DNA of 64,000 nt from Pseudomonas umsongensis (GTDB lineage Bacteria; Pseudomonadota; Gammaproteobacteria; Pseudomonadales; Pseudomonadaceae). The position numbers and the translations under genes were made by a program. The notes under the pieces are model-generated. The model saw nothing but the letters and a program-made list of their open reading frames with translations, had not been told where the DNA came from and did no database searches. The stretch spans positions 186,001 through 250,000 of the forward strand of contig NZ_NIWU01000008.1 of NCBI RefSeq assembly GCF_002236105.1. Reading direction: 5' to 3'. Below, one piece after another: positions 16,583-25,470 of the stretch (position 1 is its first letter; every line of letters begins with the position of its first letter).

Positions 16583-17917
16583 TCAGCTGGCAGTCGCCAG
16601 GAGCAGATCCGCCATCGAGCGATGCCCGCGCTTCTTGCCATGGTCATACAGCGAACCGGCGATCTCGTGCGCACGAATCGGCAGGATCGACAGCAGCGTG
16701 TCGCTCAAGCCATGGCTGGCCTGGCAGAAGCCCTGCATATAGATGCCGGCCTTGCAGCGCTCATCCGTGATCAATTTGTAGTTACGATCCACCTCGAAAT
16801 CACCCAGGTACTGTTCCAGCGGGGCCAGCAGCTTGCGGTGCATCTGCCGCTCGTAACCGGTGGCCAGCACCACGGCGTCATAGAGACGGACCGTGACTTC
16901 GCCGGTGGCGTTGTTGCGCACGGCCAGCTCGATGCCGCGCTCGGTGGCGCTGGCGCTTTCAATGGTGGTCAGGGTACGGAACGCATGGCGAGCAATGCCC
17001 GAGACTTTCTGCCGGTAGAAAATCCCGTAGATGCGTTCGATCAGGTCGATGTCCACCACCGAATAGTTGGTGTTGTGGTATTCGTTGACCAGGCGCTCAC
17101 GCTCGCTGCTGTCTTGCTGGAACACCAGGTCGGTGAACTCCGGCGAGAACACTTCATTGACGAACGGGCTGTCGTCCGCCGGTTTCAGGGCAGAACCGCG
17201 CAAGATCATGTCGACCTGCACCGACGGGAAGCTGTCGTTGAGGTCGATGAAGGCTTCCGCCGCGCTCTGCCCGCCACCAATGATTGCAATGCTCATCGGC
17301 TGGTTGTTCACGCACGGCTGCGTGGCCATCTGCGCCAGGTACTGCGAATGGTGGAACACGCGACTGTCGCCCTTGAGTGCCTTGAACGCCTCGGGGATTC
17401 GCGGCGTGCCGCCCGCGCTGACCACCACCGAACGGGTGGTTCGAACCTGTTGATGTCCAGCGCTATCGCGAGAAATCACCCGCAGCGCTTCGACTTGCTG
17501 GTTGTGCAGCACCGGTTCGATGGCCAGCACTTCTTCGCCATAACGGCTTTGTTTCTCGAATTGCGCAGCCACCCAGCGCAGGTAGTCGTTGTACTCCATG
17601 CGGCAGGGATAGAACGTGCCCAGGTTGATGAAGTCCACCAGGCGACCGTGAGCCTTGAGGTAATTGACGAACGAGTAAGGACTGGTCGGGTTGCGCAGGG
17701 TCACCAGGTCCTTGAGGAAGGAGATCTGCAGCTCGCTTTGGGTCGACAGGGTGTTGCCATGCCAGCTGTAGTTGGCTTGCTTGTCAAGAAACAGTACATC
17801 CAGCTCGCCCTGGGTCGGCCCGCGTTCTTGCAGGGCGATGGCCAGTGCCAGGTTCGAAGGGCCGAAACCGACGCCGATCAGGTCGTGAACGATGGGCGAT
17901 GCAATTGCCTGTGTCAT
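16583..17917 (-). CDS. pvdA: L-ornithine N5-monooxygenase
   Basis: A 444-residue flavin- and NADPH-dependent monooxygenase of the SidA/IucD/PvdA family that hydroxylates the side-chain nitrogen of L-ornithine, the first committed step towards the hydroxamate ligands of pyoverdine. Visible motifs are the FAD site (HDLIGVGFGPSNLALAIAL), the substrate-region stretch QISFLKDLVTLRNPTSPYSFVNYL, the NADPH site (MSIAIIGGGQSAAEAFIDL) and the late motif DAVVLATGYERQ. Length equals that of PAO1 PvdA. A perfect PvdS box lies about 100 bases upstream. It heads the maturation/export half of the locus, transcribed away from fpvI's upstream region. Confidence 0.96.
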   Translation of the reverse strand: MTQAIASPIVHDLIGVGFGPSNLALAIALQERGPTQGELDVLFLDKQANYSWHGNTLSTQSELQISFLKDLVTLRNPTSPYSFVNYLKAHGRLVDFINLGTFYPCRMEYNDYLRWVAAQFEKQSRYGEEVLAIEPVLHNQQVEALRVISRDSAGHQQVRTTRSVVVSAGGTPRIPEAFKALKGDSRVFHHSQYLAQMATQPCVNNQPMSIAIIGGGQSAAEAFIDLNDSFPSVQVDMILRGSALKPADDSPFVNEVFSPEFTDLVFQQDSSERERLVNEYHNTNYSVVDIDLIERIYGIFYRQKVSGIARHAFRTLTTIESASATERGIELAVRNNATGEVTVRLYDAVVLATGYERQMHRKLLAPLEQYLGDFEVDRNYKLITDERCKAGIYMQGFCQASHGLSDTLLSILPIRAHEIAGSLYDHGKKRGHRSMADLLLATAS

Positions 17918-18015
17918 TTCCAGTGTCCTCTGGATGAACCCCCGAGCGGCGGGGAGATAAGCCTAAGTGACCTGGCAGGCCTTGAGCAGGACAGCAGGTC
18001 GTCTGTTGATTAGGA

Positions 18016-18039
18016 ACGAGGACAGTGAAATAAAATTTA
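18016..18039 (-). promoter_or_regulatory. PvdS iron-starvation promoter of pvdA
   Basis: On the minus strand TAAAT (18039-18035), exactly 16 bases, then CGT (18018-18016). This is the consensus recognised by the extracytoplasmic sigma factor PvdS. It lies about 100 bases before the pvdA ATG and just inside the intergenic gap downstream of fpvI. Confidence 0.85.
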
Positions 18040-18062
18040 ACAAGAACGGATCAGCGCGAGGA

Positions 18063-18545
18063 TCAATGCGCATCCCATTGGCGCATCCGCACGCGGCAAT
18101 GCTTCATGGCGTTGACGATGTGCTTTTCTACCAGAGCCTTGGAGATGCCCAGGTGTTCGGCGATCTGGGGGTGTGACAGGCCTTCGATCTTGCGCAGCAG
18201 AAAACTCTCGCGGCACAGACGGGGCAACTCCGCCAGGGCACGCTGGAGCATGTCCAGGCGCTGGCCGTGATCGAGGCTGCTCAGGGGCGAGGGACTGAAA
18301 TAGCGCTCTTCGTTGTCGAGCACCTCCAGCGACTCGACCTGGCGCAATGCATTGCGTCGATGATCGTCGATCACCAGGTTCAATGCCGTGCGATACAGGA
18401 ATGCCCGGGGCTGCTCGATCGGCGTGTCGCTGGAGCGTTCCAGGACTCGCAGGTAAGCGTCATGCACCACATCTTCAGCCACCTGGCGGTTGCCCAGCTT
18501 GGCGTTGAGGAAACACACCAGCTCTCGATAGTAGTTTTCCAACAT
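18063..18545 (-). CDS. fpvI: ECF sigma factor for ferripyoverdine receptor
   Basis: A 160-residue FecI-type extracytoplasmic-function sigma factor. Region 2 is at about 5-75 (YYRELVCFLNAKLGNRQVAEDVVHDAYLRVLERS, then PRAFLYRTALNLVIDDHRR) and region 4 at about 100-155 (LAELPRLCRESFLLRKIEGLSHPQIAEHLGISKALVEKHI). By position between pvdA and pvdRT-opmQ it corresponds to PAO1 FpvI, which drives fpvA in response to receptor occupancy. The ATG at 18545 has a GGGAG ribosome site; upstream in-frame codons do not resemble the family. A Fur-like box lies about 85 bases upstream. The usual anti-sigma partner gene fpvR is not beside it. Confidence 0.85.
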   Translation of the reverse strand: MLENYYRELVCFLNAKLGNRQVAEDVVHDAYLRVLERSSDTPIEQPRAFLYRTALNLVIDDHRRNALRQVESLEVLDNEERYFSPSPLSSLDHGQRLDMLQRALAELPRLCRESFLLRKIEGLSHPQIAEHLGISKALVEKHIVNAMKHCRVRMRQWDAH

Positions 18546-18627
18546 GACTCCCGTCCGCACGGGTGCGGTTTCTGTCCTTGAAGCAACCTGTCGGCCACAG
18601 TGGCACGGTAGTGGCAATTTGAGATGC

Positions 18628-18646
18628 GTAATTTATAGTAATTCTC
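18628..18646 (-). promoter_or_regulatory. Candidate Fur box upstream of fpvI
   Basis: The minus-strand 19-mer GAGAATTACTATAAATTAC matches 11 of 19 positions of the Fur consensus by my count. Iron repression of fpvI by Fur is the known pattern in P. aeruginosa. The match is moderate. Confidence 0.5.
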
Positions 18647-18700
18647 ATGTAGATTTAAAGTATTGCTTTGTTTTACCTGCCAAATAGCCATGGGCTACAG

Positions 18701-18839
18701 CTGATCGTTCCCACGCTCCGCGTGGGAATGCCGCCAGGGACGCTCCGCGTTCCGCTGTCGACGCATGGCTCGGATCTTGCGCAAGGGTGACGCGGAGCGT
18801 CAGGGGCTGCATTCCCACGCAGAGCATGGGAACGATCAG
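18701..18839. repeat. REP pair, 'cgttcccacgctccgcgtgggaatgc' type
   Basis: GATCGTTCCCACGCTCCGCG begins the left arm. The right arm (GCATTCCCACGCAGAGCATG, then GGAACGATC) is inverted relative to it, with a degenerate GGGACGCTCCGCG core between them. A related pair is at 23516-23628 and a half copy at 37773-37825. It fills most of the gap where fpvR would be expected. Confidence 0.85.
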
Positions 18840-18876
18840 TCAGGCAAACGACAGTGTTACGCCGCGTGTCCGAGGC

Positions 18877-18900
18877 TAAATTCCCTGCAGCTGTCCTCGT
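18877..18900 (+). promoter_or_regulatory. PvdS iron-starvation promoter of pvdRT-opmQ
   Basis: TAAAT, exactly 16 bases, then CGT, ending 64 bases before the pvdR ATG. This is a perfect match to the PvdS promoter rule, so the efflux operon should be induced with pyoverdine synthesis. Confidence 0.85.
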
Positions 18901-18964
18901 CTACTAGGACAGCTCCACGTCCCTGCCGGCTCCACGGCAGTGTTCAACTGCTTTGGAACCCTGC

Positions 18965-20137
18965 ATGAAACGTTCCCGTTGTACCCGACGCGCCCTGCTG
19001 GTAGCACTCACCCTGATCCCCGTTATCGCCGTTGCGGCCTGGCAGTTCATTCCGCCCGGGCGCGACCGGTTCGCCACCGTGCAGGTGACCCGCGCCGACC
19101 TCGAAAGCAGTGTCACGGCCTTGGGTACCCTGCAACCCAGGCGTTACGTGGACGTCGGCGCCCAAGCGTCCGGGCAGATTCAAAAGATCCACGTGGAAGT
19201 CGGTGACGTGGTCAAGGAAGGCCAGCTGCTGGTGGAAATCGATCCCTCCACGCAACAGGCCAAACTCGATGCCGGGCGTTTTTCCATCGAAAACCTCAAG
19301 GCGCAGCTTCAGGAGCAACGCGCGCAACACGACCTGGCCCAACAGAAATTCCAGCGCCAGCAACACCTCAAGGCCGGCAACGCCACCCGCGAAGAAGACG
19401 TGCAGACTGCGCAGGCCGAACTGCGCGCCACCCAGGCGCGCATCGACATGATCCAGGCGCAGATTCGCCAGGCCCAGGCCAGCCTGCGCAGCGATCAGGC
19501 CGAGCTCGGATACACCCGGATCTATGCGCCCATGTCCGGCACTGTGGTCGCACTGGATGCCCGCGAAGGCCAGACCCTCAACGCCCAGCAACAGACACCG
19601 CTGATTCTGCGCATCGCCAAACTGTCGCCGATGACCGTCTGGGCCGAGGTCTCCGAAGCCGACATCGGCCACGTCAAACCCGGCATGAACGCCTGGTTCA
19701 CCACCCTGAGCGGCGGCACCCGGCGCTGGAAAAGCACCGTGCGGCAGATCCTGCCCGTACCGCCCAAACCCCTAGACCAAACCAGCCAGGGCGGCGGCAG
19801 CCCCGCCAGCTCGAGCAAAAGCGGCAGCGCACGGGTGGTGCTGTACACCGTGCTGCTGGATGTCGATAACGCCGACAACGCGCTGATGGCGGAAATGACC
19901 ACCCAGGTATTTTTCGTCGCAGGCCAGGCGCAAAACGTCCTGACCGCACCGATCGCCGCGCTGCAGGCCGGCGCGCAATCCGACAGCCAGACCGCGCAAG
20001 TGGTGGCCAGCAATGGCCGTATCGAACAACGCAACGTGCGCACCGGTATCAGCGACCGCCTGCGGGTGCAGATCCTCGACGGCCTGCAGGAAGGCGATCA
20101 CTTGTTGATCGGCCCGGCCGACGGGAGCGGCGGGTAA
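18965..20137 (+). CDS. pvdR: PvdR, periplasmic adaptor of pyoverdine efflux pump
   Basis: A 390-residue MacA-type membrane fusion protein. It has an N-terminal anchor (ALLVALTLIPVIAVAAWQFI), a biotinyl-lipoyl domain split by a long glutamine- and alanine-rich coiled-coil hairpin (about 95-180), and the stretch ELGYTRIYAPMSGTVVALDAREGQTLNAQQ that closes the lipoyl domain. It links the ABC transporter PvdT to the outer-membrane channel OpmQ; the complex secretes and recycles pyoverdine from the periplasm. The ATG at 18965 is chosen; four further codons upstream begin with TTG and lack support. The pvdT ATG follows its stop directly. Confidence 0.93.
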   Translation: MKRSRCTRRALLVALTLIPVIAVAAWQFIPPGRDRFATVQVTRADLESSVTALGTLQPRRYVDVGAQASGQIQKIHVEVGDVVKEGQLLVEIDPSTQQAKLDAGRFSIENLKAQLQEQRAQHDLAQQKFQRQQHLKAGNATREEDVQTAQAELRATQARIDMIQAQIRQAQASLRSDQAELGYTRIYAPMSGTVVALDAREGQTLNAQQQTPLILRIAKLSPMTVWAEVSEADIGHVKPGMNAWFTTLSGGTRRWKSTVRQILPVPPKPLDQTSQGGGSPASSSKSGSARVVLYTVLLDVDNADNALMAEMTTQVFFVAGQAQNVLTAPIAALQAGAQSDSQTAQVVASNGRIEQRNVRTGISDRLRVQILDGLQEGDHLLIGPADGSGG

Positions 20138-22111
20138 ATGCATACGCCCCTGATCGACCTTTCAGACATCCGCAAAGCCTACGGCGGTGGCGACGCGCCT
20201 GAAGTCCATGTGTTGCGCGGCATCGACCTGTCGATCCATGCCGGGGAATTCGTGGCGATCGTCGGCGCCTCCGGCTCCGGCAAGTCGACACTGATGAACA
20301 TCCTCGGCTGCCTCGACCGTCCGACCTCGGGCGAATACCGCTTCGCCGGAGAAAACGTCGCCGACTTGGACAGCGACGAACTGGCCTGGCTGCGCCGCGA
20401 AGCTTTTGGTTTCGTGTTCCAGGGTTATCACCTGATTCCGTCCGGTTCGGCCCAGGAGAACGTCGAGATGCCGGCGATCTACGCTGGCACTCCAGCCGCC
20501 GAACGACATGCCCGTGCCGCCGCCCTGCTCAAGCGCCTCGGCCTGGCCACACGCACCGGCAATCGTCCACACCAGCTCTCCGGTGGCCAGCAGCAACGGG
20601 TGTCCATTGCCCGCGCCTTGATGAACGGCGGCCATATCATCCTCGCCGACGAACCCACCGGCGCCCTCGACAGTCACAGCGGCAAGGAAGTCATGGCGCT
20701 GCTCGACGAGCTGGCGAGCCAGGGCCACGTGGTGATCCTCATTACCCATGATCGCGAAGTGGCGGCGCGGGCCAAGCGCATCATCGAGATCCGCGACGGC
20801 CTGATCATCAGTGACAGCGCCCTGGACAATCGCGCCGCGCAAACCCCTGCCAATCCCGGTGCATTGCAAGCAGTGGACCTGCGCAAGCGCCTGACTGAAG
20901 GCACGCAAGCCAGCGGTGCCTGGAAAGGCGAGCTGGTCGACGCGGTGCAAGCCGCCTGGCGGGTGATGTGGATCAACAGGTTCCGCACCGCGCTGACCCT
21001 GCTGGGGATCATTATCGGCGTGGCGTCGGTGGTGGTGATGCTGGCCGTCGGCGAAGGCAGCAAGCGCCAAGTCATGGCCCAGATGGGCGCGTTCGGTTCC
21101 AACATCATTTACCTCAGTGGCGCGTCCCCAAACCCGCGCACGCCGCTGGGTATCGTCACCCTGGACGAAGTTAAGGCGGTGGCGAGCCTGCCCCAGGTGA
21201 TGCGCATCATGCCGGTCAACGGCCAGGAAGCCGGGGTACGCTTCGGCAACCTCGACCACCTGAGCTACGTTGGCGGCAACGACACCAACTTCCCGGCGAT
21301 CTTCAACTGGCCAGTGGTGCAAGGTAGCTACTTCACCGAGGCCGATGAACGAAACGCCGCGGCGGTCGCGGTGATCGGCCACAAGGTGCGGACCAAACTG
21401 CTCAAGGACGTCGCCAATCCCATCGGCCAGTACATCCTGATCGAAAACGTACCCTTCCAGGTGGTCGGCGTGCTGGCGGAAAAAGGCGCCAGCTCCGGCG
21501 ACTCCGACAGCGACGACCGCATCGCCATCCCCTACTCCGCCGCCAGCGTGCGGTTATTCGGCACTTACAACCCGGAATACATCGCGATTGCCGCCGCCGA
21601 TGCGCGCAAGGTCAAGGAAACGGAACACGCCATCGAGCAATTGATGCTGCGCCTGCACAACGGCAAGAAGGATTTCGAGCTGACCAACAACGCGGCGATG
21701 ATCCAGGCCGAAGCGCGCACGCAAAACACCCTGTCGCTGATGCTCGGTTCGATTGCCGCGATTTCGCTGCTGGTGGGCGGCATCGGCGTGATGAACATCA
21801 TGCTCATGACCGTGCGCGAACGGACCCGCGAGATCGGCATCCGCATGGCCACCGGTGCCCGCCAGCGCGACATCCTGCGCCAGTTCCTCACCGAAGCGGT
21901 GATGCTTTCGGTGGTCGGTGGCCTGGCCGGGATCGCCCTGGCGCTGATCGTCGGCGGCGTGCTGATCCTCAGCGAAGTCGCCGTCGCGTTCTCCTTGATA
22001 GCGGTGTTGGGCGCCTTCGGCTGCGCCCTGGTCACCGGTGTCGTCTTCGGCTTCATGCCGGCCCGCAAAGCTGCCCGACTCGACCCGGTCACGGCCCTTA
22101 CCAGTGAATGA
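20138..22111 (+). CDS. pvdT: PvdT, MacB-type ABC transporter of pyoverdine efflux pump
   Basis: A 657-residue fusion of an N-terminal ATPase with a C-terminal membrane domain. Walker A is GASGSGKST (about 46), the signature [15 protein letters not shown], Walker [13 protein letters not shown]. The first membrane helix is at about 285 ([21 protein letters not shown]), followed by a large periplasmic domain and three further helices from about 535, including [29 protein letters not shown], the MacB hallmark. Length fits MacB. The macrolide-pump name would be given by homology, but the pvdR-pvdT-opmQ context makes the pyoverdine role the better call. Confidence 0.93.
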   Translation: MHTPLIDLSDIRKAYGGGDAPEVHVLRGIDLSIHAGEFVAIVGASGSGKSTLMNILGCLDRPTSGEYRFAGENVADLDSDELAWLRREAFGFVFQGYHLIPSGSAQENVEMPAIYAGTPAAERHARAAALLKRLGLATRTGNRPHQLSGGQQQRVSIARALMNGGHIILADEPTGALDSHSGKEVMALLDELASQGHVVILITHDREVAARAKRIIEIRDGLIISDSALDNRAAQTPANPGALQAVDLRKRLTEGTQASGAWKGELVDAVQAAWRVMWINRFRTALTLLGIIIGVASVVVMLAVGEGSKRQVMAQMGAFGSNIIYLSGASPNPRTPLGIVTLDEVKAVASLPQVMRIMPVNGQEAGVRFGNLDHLSYVGGNDTNFPAIFNWPVVQGSYFTEADERNAAAVAVIGHKVRTKLLKDVANPIGQYILIENVPFQVVGVLAEKGASSGDSDSDDRIAIPYSAASVRLFGTYNPEYIAIAAADARKVKETEHAIEQLMLRLHNGKKDFELTNNAAMIQAEARTQNTLSLMLGSIAAISLLVGGIGVMNIMLMTVRERTREIGIRMATGARQRDILRQFLTEAVMLSVVGGLAGIALALIVGGVLILSEVAVAFSLIAVLGAFGCALVTGVVFGFMPARKAARLDPVTALTSE

Positions 22112-22118
22112 TCTTTCC

Positions 22119-23513
22119 ATGAAGCCGCAACTGAGTTTGCTGACCCTCTGCCTGCTGCTCGGCGCCTGCGGCAGTCCCGCCCAGCGTCCGGACAGCGGCA
22201 TTACGCCGCCCACCGCCTGGCAATCACCACACTCCTCGGCTGCTACCCGCGACAACCAGCAATGGTGGAACCGCTTTGGCAGCCCGCAACTGGGACGCCT
22301 GATCGAACAGGCCCGAGTCGGCAGCTACGACCTGGCCGCCGCCATTGCGCGGGTGCGCCAGGCACAGGCCGAAACGGTGGTCGCCGGTGGTTCGCAGTTA
22401 CCGGAAGTCCAGGCAGGGGCAAACGCCAACCGCCAGAAATTGCTGCGCGGCAATGGCTACAGCCAACTGGATGCCGACAGCGACAACAGCGCCGTGGACT
22501 ATTTCAACGCCAACCTGACCGCCACTTACGAAATCGATTTCTGGGGTGGCCAGCGCGCTTCCCGTGACAGTGCGCAATTCGCGTTGCAGGCCAGCGAGTT
22601 CGATCAGGCGACGGTGGAGCTGACGTTGCTCAGCGGCGTCGCCAACACCTATGCGCTAACCCTGTCGCTGCAGGAGCAAAGCCGTATTGCCGGGCTCAAC
22701 CTGGCCAACGCGCAGAACGTGTTGAAACTGGTGCAGACTCGCTTCGATTCCGGCTCCGCGACCGCACTGGAACTGGCTCAGCAGAAAAGCCTGGTGGCCG
22801 CGCAACAGCGGCAATTACCGCTGGTACGGCAGCAGTCCATCGACGCGCAGATCAGCCTCGCTACCCTCCTCGGCCGCCCGCTGCAGGAACTGGCGCTGGG
22901 CCAGGAGCATTTCGATCAATTGTCCTGGCCCGCCATTGACGCGGGCGTACCCAGCGAACTGCTCAGCCGGCGCCCGGACATCGCCCGGGCCGAAGCGCAA
23001 CTGGCCGCTGCCCAGGCCGACGTCACCGTTGCCCGCGCCGCAATGTTTCCGACCCTGACCCTGAGCGCGGAAATCGGCTCCGGTGCCGACCGTGCCGGTG
23101 ACATCCTGCGCAGCCCCTTCTACAACCTCACCGCCGGATTGCTGGCGCCGGTGTTTAACAATGGGCGCCTGGGCGCCGAGCGCGACCAGGCTTTGGGCCG
23201 CCAGGAAGAACTGCTGGAAAGCTACCGCGGTGCGATTATCAATGGCTTCGCCGACGTGGAAAAAGCCTTGAACAGCATTCGCGGACTGGACGAACAGCGC
23301 CAGTGGCAGAGCGAGGAGCTGAGCCAGGCGCAGACCGCGTTCAACATCGCCCAAAGTCGCTATGAGGCGGGGGCCGAGGATTTGCTGACAGTGCTGGAGA
23401 CGCAACGCACACTGTATGCGGCGCAGGATTTGAATGTACAACTGAGGCTGTCGCGGATGCAGGCGAGCATTGCTTTGTACAAGGCGCTTGGGGGTGGGTG
23501 GCAGGTTTTGTAG
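22119..23513 (+). CDS. opmQ: OpmQ, outer-membrane channel of pyoverdine efflux pump
   Basis: A 464-residue TolC/NodT-type outer-membrane factor. The N-terminus is a lipoprotein signal (LLTLCLLLGAC, lipid Cys at residue 18). Two outer-membrane efflux repeats follow, with landmarks WWNRFGSPQLGRLIEQA, TATYEIDFWGGQRASRDSA and LLSRRPDIARAEAQLAAA. It forms the trimeric exit duct of PvdRT-OpmQ. The ATG at 22119 lies 8 bases after the pvdT stop and gives the correct signal peptide; the longer in-frame extension overlaps pvdT and would bury the signal. The gene ends at a REP pair. Confidence 0.92.
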   Translation: MKPQLSLLTLCLLLGACGSPAQRPDSGITPPTAWQSPHSSAATRDNQQWWNRFGSPQLGRLIEQARVGSYDLAAAIARVRQAQAETVVAGGSQLPEVQAGANANRQKLLRGNGYSQLDADSDNSAVDYFNANLTATYEIDFWGGQRASRDSAQFALQASEFDQATVELTLLSGVANTYALTLSLQEQSRIAGLNLANAQNVLKLVQTRFDSGSATALELAQQKSLVAAQQRQLPLVRQQSIDAQISLATLLGRPLQELALGQEHFDQLSWPAIDAGVPSELLSRRPDIARAEAQLAAAQADVTVARAAMFPTLTLSAEIGSGADRAGDILRSPFYNLTAGLLAPVFNNGRLGAERDQALGRQEELLESYRGAIINGFADVEKALNSIRGLDEQRQWQSEELSQAQTAFNIAQSRYEAGAEDLLTVLETQRTLYAAQDLNVQLRLSRMQASIALYKALGGGWQVL

Positions 23514-23515
23514 TT

Positions 23516-23628
23516 GATCGTTCCCACGCTCTGCGTGGGAATGCAGCCCGGGACGCTCTGCGTCCCATCCAGAGCCGAACGCGGAGCGTCCGTTGAGGCA
23601 TTCCCACGCAGAGCGTGGGAACGATCAT
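23516..23628. repeat. REP pair, 'cgttcccacgctctgcgtgggaatgc' type
   Basis: Two inverted arms (TGATCGTTCCCACGCTCTGC on the left, GCAGAGCGTGGGAACGATCA on the right) lie between the convergent opmQ and pvdP genes. The right arm overlaps the pvdP stop codon by a few bases. Same family as 18701-18839. Confidence 0.85.
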
Positions 23629-25244
23629 GTAACGACCGGCTTCACCTTCAAATTCCGCGCATACCAAGGCCGCTGCGGCACCTTCCTGAACAGATCCGCC
23701 AGCTTCTTCTCGTCCTCGCCAAAGGTAATCCGCAACGCCAGCTTCATGGTCTCCGGGTCCATCTCCACCGACTTGCCCGCCTGCAACCCCGGCGTGGCGC
23801 TGCAACCATGGGTCCCCGGCCCCAGCCACGGGTCGTCGATCTCGACCCAACGCCCTGGCGCGAACCACTGCACGCCATTGACCTCAAGCCGACTCACCTG
23901 CCCCGGGTGGAAACGCTCATGGGCGCGGAACCAGTCTTCCAGGCGATCGTCGATCCAGCCGTGGAAGTGCCAGAACACCGGGTTTACATGGGACGAGAAC
24001 GGATCGCCGAGGAAGTCGTTTTCCGGCGCATACCAGCGCGCGGAAAAGTCCGCTGGATCCCGGGCGAACGGCACTGGCTGGCCGTTGGACGGATCGCGCG
24101 GCACCGAGGCCCAGCGCATGTGCAACCAGTCGTGCAGGCCCAACTCGACCTCTGAGCCAAACTGCCCCAGGGTCAACTTCGACAGGTAACGCGGGTCACG
24201 GTATTGCGACTCCCAGACCTGGAAATTGCTGTGGTAGGTCTCGGCGGTCTTGATGTCGCTGACCCATTGCGAATACTCGTCATCGTCTTCGGCCAGCCAG
24301 GTAGGTGGCAGCGCCGTGCCGTCGTGGTTGTCGAAATAATTGGCGAAGCCGATGCGGTCCCGGGCCAGTTCCGGTTGCGGCAAGGGGAACCGCGTCCATG
24401 ACGGCAAGTCCTGCATCGAACGTGCGGTGCCGAGCATGTGCCGATGCATGAAGAAGAAGTCCACGCCGGAGCCGTTGCGATCCTTGCGTGTGCCACGGGC
24501 GTCACGCTCCTTATCCCGCGGCCCGGGCTGCCACCCGATGCCGCGCAAGGCGTCGCGCTTGTCTTCGGGCAAGGTGTGCCATTTATCCCTGGACGCATGC
24601 CAGAGCTGGTGGAACAAGCGATGCTCCTGGGACGTCAGCCAGGCCAGCAGCGGTGGATTCAGAGCGGTGCGTTCGCGGGCTTCGGGGAACACCTTCTTGA
24701 CCGCGACAAAGCGATTGTCCTGGGTCGTCATCATCAAGGGGCGATCCAGATCCAGCACGCGACCACTGAGGCTGCCGCTGCCGGCATTGCCGAAACCGGC
24801 CCAGACTTCGTCCAGCGCCATGCTGAACTCGTAGTCACAGCTGCCACGGGCGCTGAGCAAGCGCCAACTCAACTGCGCCGGCTTGACCCCGGCCACATCG
24901 CCCAGCACCTGATATCGCGGTGCTTCGCTGGAACGCAAGCGCTCGGCGGTGTCGAGAAAACCAACCAGGCCACGGCCCTTGTGGCCAATGTCGAGAAACA
25001 ACTCCAGCCCGTCCCGTGGCAAGCCTTCAAGCCCGGCATCACGTCCTTCGAAACGGATCTGCCAGACACCACGCAGCGTATCCGCCAGGCGTTGGCCGGC
25101 GACATCCGCCACCTCGAACGACGCTTCGCCGGGGGTGATCGTCGGGTCCGGCTTCGTCCATTGGCGATGCCCATAAAAAGCCGCGGGCACAGCCGCGCCG
25201 GTCAGCGCCAGGCCTGCCATGAACCATCGTCGAGAAATCGTCAT
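23625..25244 (-). CDS. pvdP: PvdP, tyrosinase-like pyoverdine chromophore maturation enzyme
   Basis: A 539-residue periplasmic copper tyrosinase that oxidises ferribactin to form the dihydroxyquinoline chromophore. The N-terminus has a twin-arginine signal (SRRWFMAGLALTGAA). The N-terminal half is the beta-barrel-like domain of PvdP. The C-terminal half carries the histidines of the two copper sites, in DFFFMHRHMLGTARSM, and in NPVFWHFHGWIDDRLEDWFRAHERFHPGQ. I chose the third in-frame ATG (25244): the first lies upstream of the expected transcription start of the PvdS promoter at 25290-25313, and this one begins the Tat signal. It diverges from pvdM. Confidence 0.93.
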   Translation of the reverse strand: MTISRRWFMAGLALTGAAVPAAFYGHRQWTKPDPTITPGEASFEVADVAGQRLADTLRGVWQIRFEGRDAGLEGLPRDGLELFLDIGHKGRGLVGFLDTAERLRSSEAPRYQVLGDVAGVKPAQLSWRLLSARGSCDYEFSMALDEVWAGFGNAGSGSLSGRVLDLDRPLMMTTQDNRFVAVKKVFPEARERTALNPPLLAWLTSQEHRLFHQLWHASRDKWHTLPEDKRDALRGIGWQPGPRDKERDARGTRKDRNGSGVDFFFMHRHMLGTARSMQDLPSWTRFPLPQPELARDRIGFANYFDNHDGTALPPTWLAEDDDEYSQWVSDIKTAETYHSNFQVWESQYRDPRYLSKLTLGQFGSEVELGLHDWLHMRWASVPRDPSNGQPVPFARDPADFSARWYAPENDFLGDPFSSHVNPVFWHFHGWIDDRLEDWFRAHERFHPGQVSRLEVNGVQWFAPGRWVEIDDPWLGPGTHGCSATPGLQAGKSVEMDPETMKLALRITFGEDEKKLADLFRKVPQRPWYARNLKVKPVVT

Positions 25245-25289
25245 TGCCCTACCTGTGTCAGCCATGAAGCAGGCTTTATCCAAGCTAGA

Positions 25290-25313
25290 ACGTTTGTTCC
25301 CTTCCAAAATTTA
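25290..25313 (-). promoter_or_regulatory. PvdS iron-starvation promoter of pvdP
   Basis: On the minus strand TAAAT (25313-25309), 16 bases, CGT (25292-25290), 46 bases before the pvdP ATG. An exact consensus match that also rules out the upstream in-frame start. Confidence 0.85.
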
Positions 25314-25323
25314 TGGTGCAGCC

Positions 25324-25398
25324 AAAAGATCGCAGCCTGCGGCAGCTCCTACATGAAATGCCTGCCCCTGTAGGAGCTGCCGCAGGCTGCGATCTTTT
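25324..25398. repeat. REP pair between divergent pvdP and pvdM promoters
   Basis: Two inverted copies of the AGATCGCAGCCTGCGGCAGC unit with a 15-base spacer. The pair exactly separates the pvdP box (25290-25313) from the pvdM box (25409-25432). Same family as 9515-9612. Confidence 0.85.
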
Positions 25399-25408
25399 CA
25401 GGAGCACC

Positions 25409-25432
25409 TAAATTCCTTGGTCGATCACTCGT
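25409..25432 (+). promoter_or_regulatory. PvdS iron-starvation promoter of pvdMN(O)
   Basis: TAAAT, 16 bases, CGT, 38 bases before the pvdM ATG. An exact match to the PvdS rule. It probably drives pvdM and pvdN together; whether it reaches pvdO across the REP pair is unclear. Confidence 0.85.
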
Positions 25433-25470
25433 TCCTCCCAGATAGCAAAGGCTCCCTGACTGAGACGGCA

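Noticed and set aside
18965-23513. Macrolide (MacAB-TolC) efflux assignment
   Set aside because: Homology fits, but the gene order next to pvdA and pvdP and the PvdS promoter identify PvdRT-OpmQ.
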